NCBI GenBank assembly: GCA_964482585.1
Contig: CAYZYO010000104.1
Location: 1-7,666 of the forward strand
DNA length: 7,666 nt
Reading direction: 5' to 3'
From: CAYZYO01 sp964482585
GTDB lineage: Bacteria; Bacillota; Syntrophomonadia; Syntrophomonadales; Syntrophomonadaceae
This document shows, piece after piece, positions 4,582 to 7,666 of the stretch. The stretch's first letter is position 1, and each line of letters begins with the position of its first letter. The position numbers and the translations under genes are program-made. The notes under the pieces are model-generated. The model ran no database searches. It was not told the DNA's origin and saw nothing but the letters and a program-made list of their open reading frames with translations.

Positions 4582-6147
4582 ATGCCAATAACAGAGATGT
4601 TATCGCTTAATGCTAGAATATATTCTAATGAGATAAGCTTGATAGAAATTGAACCTGCTAAAAATAGCAGACGGGAAATTAATTGGCTGGAATTTGAACA
4701 AAAAGCTAATAGGTTTGCCAATGCTCTACTAGGATATGGAATTAAAAAAGGCGACCGGGTCGCCATATTGATGATGAACTGCCTGGAATGGCTCCCCATT
4801 TATTTTGGGATTTTAAAAACCGGTGCCCTTGCTGTTCCCTTGAATTTCCGTTATACCAGCGAGGAAATATATAAATGTCTTACAGCAGTAGAAACCCGAA
4901 TACTAGTTTTTGGAACTGAATTCGTGGATAAAATAGGTGCTATAAAAGAACAGGCTGGTTTCCCTCAGGATCTTATTTTTGTAGGAACAGACACCCCATT
5001 TTACGCGCAAAATTTCAGGGAACTGATTTTGCAGTTCCCTGATAAAAGTACAGGCATAGAAATCCATGATGACGATTTAGCAGCACTGTATTTTTCATCA
5101 GGAACTACGGGTACTCCTAAACCCATAATGCATACTCATGGGAATCTGGTTTCTGCATGTATTACTGAAAACCGTCATCACCTGCAGGAGCATGATGATA
5201 ATTTCTTATGTATTCCGCCACTTTACCATACTGGTGCCAAAATGCACTGGTTTGGGAACCTGATTGTAGGAGCAAAAGCCGTTTTACTCCGGGGGGTAGA
5301 CCCGGAATCAATTCTAAGAACCGTATCCGAAGAAAAAATAAGCATAGTCTGGCTGTTGGTGCCCTGGGCCCAGGATATCCTGGATGCCATTGAGAGCGGA
5401 GATGTCTGTCTGGAAGCTTATGAACTTAGCCAATGGCGATTAATGCATATAGGTGCACAGCCGGTTCCACCCAGCCTTATTCTGCGTTGGAAAAAATACT
5501 TTCCTCATCATAAATATGATACTAATTACGGACTCAGTGAATCTACCGGTCCTGGTTGTGTTCACCTGGGTATAAATAATATTCATAAGGTTGGTGCTAT
5601 AGGCAAGCCTGGATTTAATTGGGAAGCTAAAATTGTTGATGATGCCGGCCAACCTGTACACCACGAGCAGGTTGGAGAATTAGTAGTAAAAGGCCCGGGA
5701 ATCATGGTGGGTTATTATAATAATCCAGACGCTACTAAAGAAGTATTAAAAAACGGCTGGCTTTTTACAGGTGATATGGCCCGTCAGGATAGAGATGGGT
5801 TCATTTACCTTGTAGATCGCAAAAAAGATGTAGTCATTTCTGGTGGAGAAAACATTTTTCCAGTGGAAATAGAAGAGTTTCTCCGGGCTCATAATGACAT
5901 AAAAGATACCGCAGTAATCGGTATGCCGGACCGGCGTTTGGGAGAATTACCAGTTGCGATTGTCGAAGTTAAACCGGGTAGGACACTTACGGAGGAAATG
6001 GTTTTAGAATTCTGTGAACATTTACCCAGATATAAAAGACCCCGTATGATCTTTTTTGATAAAATACCCCGTAATCCAACAGGCAAAATTGAAAAACCCC
6101 GGCTGCGCGAAAAGTTCTGCCAGGATGCAGATGTTATGTTGGCCTGA
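4582..6147 (+). CDS. AMP-forming acyl-CoA synthetase (acyl-CoA ligase)
   Basis: This enzyme of the ANL adenylate-forming superfamily (521 residues, normal length) would activate a carboxylic acid with ATP to an acyl-AMP and then transfer it to CoA, in the cytoplasm. Motifs in order are the ATP-binding loop SSGTTGTPK (172-180), YDTNYGLSEST (312-322), the GWLFTGD block (392-398), DRKKDVVISGGENIFPVEIE (412-431) where the C-terminal domain hinges, and NPTGKIEK (498-505) with the presumed adenylation lysine K502. After the loop the usual Gly is replaced by Pro (TPKPIMHTH). The ATG has AGGAGG 9 bases upstream. Medium- or long-chain fatty acid, or an aromatic or alicyclic acid, are all possible substrates. 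A terminator-bearing leader precedes it and a shared terminator follows. Confidence 0.92.
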   Translation: MPITEMLSLNARIYSNEISLIEIEPAKNSRREINWLEFEQKANRFANALLGYGIKKGDRVAILMMNCLEWLPIYFGILKTGALAVPLNFRYTSEEIYKCLTAVETRILVFGTEFVDKIGAIKEQAGFPQDLIFVGTDTPFYAQNFRELILQFPDKSTGIEIHDDDLAALYFSSGTTGTPKPIMHTHGNLVSACITENRHHLQEHDDNFLCIPPLYHTGAKMHWFGNLIVGAKAVLLRGVDPESILRTVSEEKISIVWLLVPWAQDILDAIESGDVCLEAYELSQWRLMHIGAQPVPPSLILRWKKYFPHHKYDTNYGLSESTGPGCVHLGINNIHKVGAIGKPGFNWEAKIVDDAGQPVHHEQVGELVVKGPGIMVGYYNNPDATKEVLKNGWLFTGDMARQDRDGFIYLVDRKKDVVISGGENIFPVEIEEFLRAHNDIKDTAVIGMPDRRLGELPVAIVEVKPGRTLTEEMVLEFCEHLPRYKRPRMIFFDKIPRNPTGKIEKPRLREKFCQDADVMLA

Positions 6148-6186
6148 TAGTAATAATAATTAATTATGCTCAGTAAAAAGTTTAAG

Positions 6187-6219
6187 TTAAAAAGGGGGGA
6201 CACATGTTCCCCTTTTTAA
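6187..6219. terminator. Bidirectional terminator between convergent genes
   Basis: TTAAAAAGGGG (6187-6197) pairs perfectly with CCCCTTTTTAA (6209-6219), with two further G-U pairs possible at the loop. A-rich on one side and T-rich on the other, it gives a U-tract in both directions, so it can end both the synthetase transcript (plus) and the nitroreductase transcript (minus). It is the only notable element in the 90 bases between the two genes. Confidence 0.88.
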
Positions 6220-6237
6220 TCATTATCCCTCTTCCCG

Positions 6238-6771
6238 TTATCTGTATTTGCAGCCAAAACCATTTACATGAACCTTTTGATAGTTCAATTGGCTTTCATC
6301 ATAAGGCAGCTTGTGTTCATCCGGATGCCCAACAGCAATTATAGATTCAACTTTATATCCTTCCGGAATATTCAATATTTTCCTGACATATTCCTCAGAA
6401 GTAGTCGAGGCATCATGGAATCTTCCTCTAATTTGGATCCAACAGGAACCCAAGTTTAATGACTGTGCAGTTAACTGTAGTATTATCGCAGCAATTGAGC
6501 TATCCTCTACCCATACATCATTCTCATGAGGATCAGCTAATACTACAATTCCGAGTGCTGCATCCTTCAAAAATGATGAACCATTCTGCTTGCTATTAGA
6601 AAGACTTGTAAGAAGATCCTGGTCATCAATGATAATGAACTCCCACGGACGGCGGTTTCTTGATGATGGGGACAGAAGAACCGCTTTTATTAACTGTTCG
6701 ACTTCATTTTTAGTTAATCTATCCTTTTTGTATTTCCGTATACTTCGCCGCTGTTTTAAGAGTGATAACAA
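6238..6771 (-). CDS. Nitroreductase-family FMN flavoprotein
   Basis: This is a small (177-residue) single-domain oxidoreductase of the nitroreductase fold, which normally works as an FMN-bound dimer using NAD(P)H. Visible landmarks are RRSIRKY (8-14, FMN phosphate binding), SPSSRNRRPWEF (34-45), the helix after D90-S91, GSCWIQIRGR (108-117) and VESIIAVGHP (141-150). Start is TTG at 6771: AGGAGG lies 7 bases upstream and no ATG or GTG start fits. The family includes nitro- and quinone reductases, and the true substrate cannot be told. It is transcribed towards the synthetase and ends at the shared terminator. It has its own upstream region, so it is probably monocistronic in this window. Confidence 0.88.
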   Translation of the reverse strand: MLSLLKQRRSIRKYKKDRLTKNEVEQLIKAVLLSPSSRNRRPWEFIIIDDQDLLTSLSNSKQNGSSFLKDAALGIVVLADPHENDVWVEDSSIAAIILQLTAQSLNLGSCWIQIRGRFHDASTTSEEYVRKILNIPEGYKVESIIAVGHPDEHKLPYDESQLNYQKVHVNGFGCKYR

Positions 6772-6778
6772 AATAGTG

Positions 6779-6784
6779 CCTCCT
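6779..6784 (-). promoter_or_regulatory. Ribosome binding site supporting a TTG start
   Basis: The minus strand reads AGGAGG here, 7 bases before TTG at 6771. With no ATG or GTG in frame nearby, this site justifies the rare start codon for the nitroreductase. Confidence 0.85.
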
Positions 6785-6853
6785 ATCTATTGTTTCTAAA
6801 CCTAATAATTAGACGTAAATCTTTTTTACACTTTGCTTAAACCAGTTTCTTAA

Positions 6854-6885
6854 ATTATAATATGTAATTATTATAAAAAATACAA
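6854..6885 (-). promoter_or_regulatory. Weak promoter candidate for the nitroreductase
   Basis: On the minus strand TTGTAT (6885-6880) precedes TATTAT (6862-6857) by 17 bases. A perfect TATAAT (6859-6854) overlaps it, but at a 20-base spacing. The -10 is good and the -35 matches only TTG. The surroundings are almost pure A/T, so chance matches are likely. Confidence 0.3.
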
Positions 6886-7130
6886 ATATATTCACATATA
6901 AATTTTGATAAAGTATATGGGGAACACAGTTAAGTAAAATAAAAAATCTTGCATAATTCAAAAAACCCATTATATCAGGATGACAATACTAAAATGTGAA
7001 AGAAACTAATCAAAATCTTAAATAGTATATAATTTTATTTTTCACCTCTAGTTTTTTGATTTTTGCCAATTTCGATGACGGTAACTAAAAAACGAATCAA
7101 ATAGAATTAAATAATGAAGGGACAGGTAAT

Positions 7131-7598
7131 ATGGTCAAATATGTTAATATGGAGTCTATGATAGCTGATGGAATCATTGATAGATCATCGTATGAATTAT
7201 TATCTTCAACTAATTGTCTGCGCTTAATGGAGCCAAATTTTATTGAGTACGTTGTTGGCCAAAGTCTAGTTTATTCTTTTCCTGTTCTTGAAATGTTTGC
7301 TAATCCCCGGAAGTCGATGCAGGGTGGTTTTATTGCCGCAGCCTTTGATAACGTATTTGGTGCACTAGTCGGTTTTGTGACTAATAAAATTGAAATGGCT
7401 TCGGTAGATATATCTGTAAATTATATTCGACCAATATTTGTCAACGACATTTTAACTATATATGCATATATAAAATCACAAGGAAAAAGCATTGTCCACC
7501 TAACCGGCGAAGCGTTTAATAAAGAAAACAAATTAATAGCAACAGCTTCCATAAATATAATGCTCTTAAAAAAAGATAAATATCTCGAAAAGGTTTAA
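7131..7598 (+). CDS. PaaI-like hotdog-fold thioesterase
   Basis: This 155-residue protein fits the single-hotdog PaaI/acyl-CoA thioesterase family, which hydrolyses acyl-CoA to acid and CoA as a tetramer. The core is SMQGGFIAAAFDNVFG (62-77): the central helix, with the presumed catalytic acid D73 and a QGG (64-66) where most members have HGG. VDISVNYIRPI (92-102) and the strands to IATASINIMLL complete the fold. The ATG at 7131 has AAGGGACAGG just upstream; a second ATG at codon 7 is possible. It could return CoA from products of the neighbouring synthetase, but it is not in its operon. A non-thioesterase hotdog role cannot be excluded. Confidence 0.8.
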   Translation: MVKYVNMESMIADGIIDRSSYELLSSTNCLRLMEPNFIEYVVGQSLVYSFPVLEMFANPRKSMQGGFIAAAFDNVFGALVGFVTNKIEMASVDISVNYIRPIFVNDILTIYAYIKSQGKSIVHLTGEAFNKENKLIATASINIMLLKKDKYLEKV

Positions 7599-7632
7599 TC
7601 TACTACGCGTGACCATTATCAAACATAATAAT

Positions 7633-7655
7633 ATCCTCCGGTTCCATACCAGGAT
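7633..7655. other. Small hairpin at the window end
   Basis: ATCCT (7633-7637) and AGGAT (7651-7655) pair, with inner GGT (7640-7642) and ACC (7648-7650) and a CC bulge. There is no T-run in either direction, so it is a poor terminator for the thioesterase gene. The CAGGATGACA that follows (7650-7659) also occurs at 6976-6985. No gene can be supported in 7599-7666. Confidence 0.35.
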
Positions 7656-7666
7656 GACAGATTTAT

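Larger units (their letters stand above)
6772..7130. other. AT-rich divergent intergenic region
   Basis: These 359 bases lie between the divergent nitroreductase and thioesterase starts and must hold both promoters. No reading frame is credible. Towards the thioesterase a TAGAAT at 7102-7107 could be a -10 box, but no matching -35 is seen. TTTGATT (7055-7061) and AATCAAA (7095-7101), with TTGCC (7063-7067) and GGTAA (7080-7084) inside, form a weak inverted arrangement just before the gene. Confidence 0.4.

Noticed and set aside
5889..6203. Open frame of 104 codons on the minus strand
   Set aside because: It is antisense to the conserved C-terminal domain of the acyl-CoA synthetase and runs through the terminator; it is a shadow of the real gene.
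7606..7662. Short minus-strand frame with an ATG at 7624 after GGAGG
   Set aside because: It gives only MFDNGHA before a stop, with another in-frame stop just upstream, and it overlaps a small hairpin. There is too little sequence to call a gene or the end of one.

Overview
The window is AT-rich and carries strong AGGAGG-type ribosome binding sites, GTG and TTG starts, a lipoprotein-type binding protein and several intrinsic terminators. This suggests a low-GC Gram-positive anaerobe, perhaps of the Clostridia / Syntrophomonas kind. That placement is inferred from style and gene content; no ribosomal RNA or other taxonomic marker is present.

Left half, minus strand (1-3281): an operon for a branched-chain-amino-acid-type (HAAT/Liv) ABC importer in the order livK, livH, livM, livG. 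livG is cut by the window edge, and livF is expected beyond it. A clear terminator-like hairpin lies between livK and livH and probably lets the binding protein be made in excess over the membrane parts. A candidate promoter with a perfect TTGACA -35 box lies about 125-150 bases upstream of livK, overlapped by an imperfect inverted repeat that could be an operator.

Middle (3288-4581): about 1.3 kb without a convincing protein gene. It holds a structured, GC-richer patch (about 3811-3957), a 19-bp perfect inverted repeat with a nested hairpin (4099-4171), and a three-unit 10-base tandem array (4229-4258). These look like fragments of dispersed intergenic repeats. The last 250 bases look like a regulated leader for the next gene: an extended -10 promoter, a hairpin, a four-codon reading frame with a strong Shine-Dalgarno, a possible antiterminator and a strong intrinsic terminator, all before the start codon.

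Right half (4582-7598): an AMP-forming acyl-CoA synthetase (plus strand), a nitroreductase-family flavoprotein (minus strand, TTG start), and a PaaI-like hotdog thioesterase (plus strand). The synthetase and nitroreductase converge on a shared bidirectional terminator. Ligase and thioesterase would respectively make and hydrolyse acyl-CoA. Together with a Liv-type importer nearby, the region could serve uptake and activation of a carboxylic acid, but the genes are not co-transcribed and the substrate cannot be read from sequence.

The protein genes are ordinary family members. The least explained part is the non-coding middle, above all the attenuator-like leader at 4330-4581.
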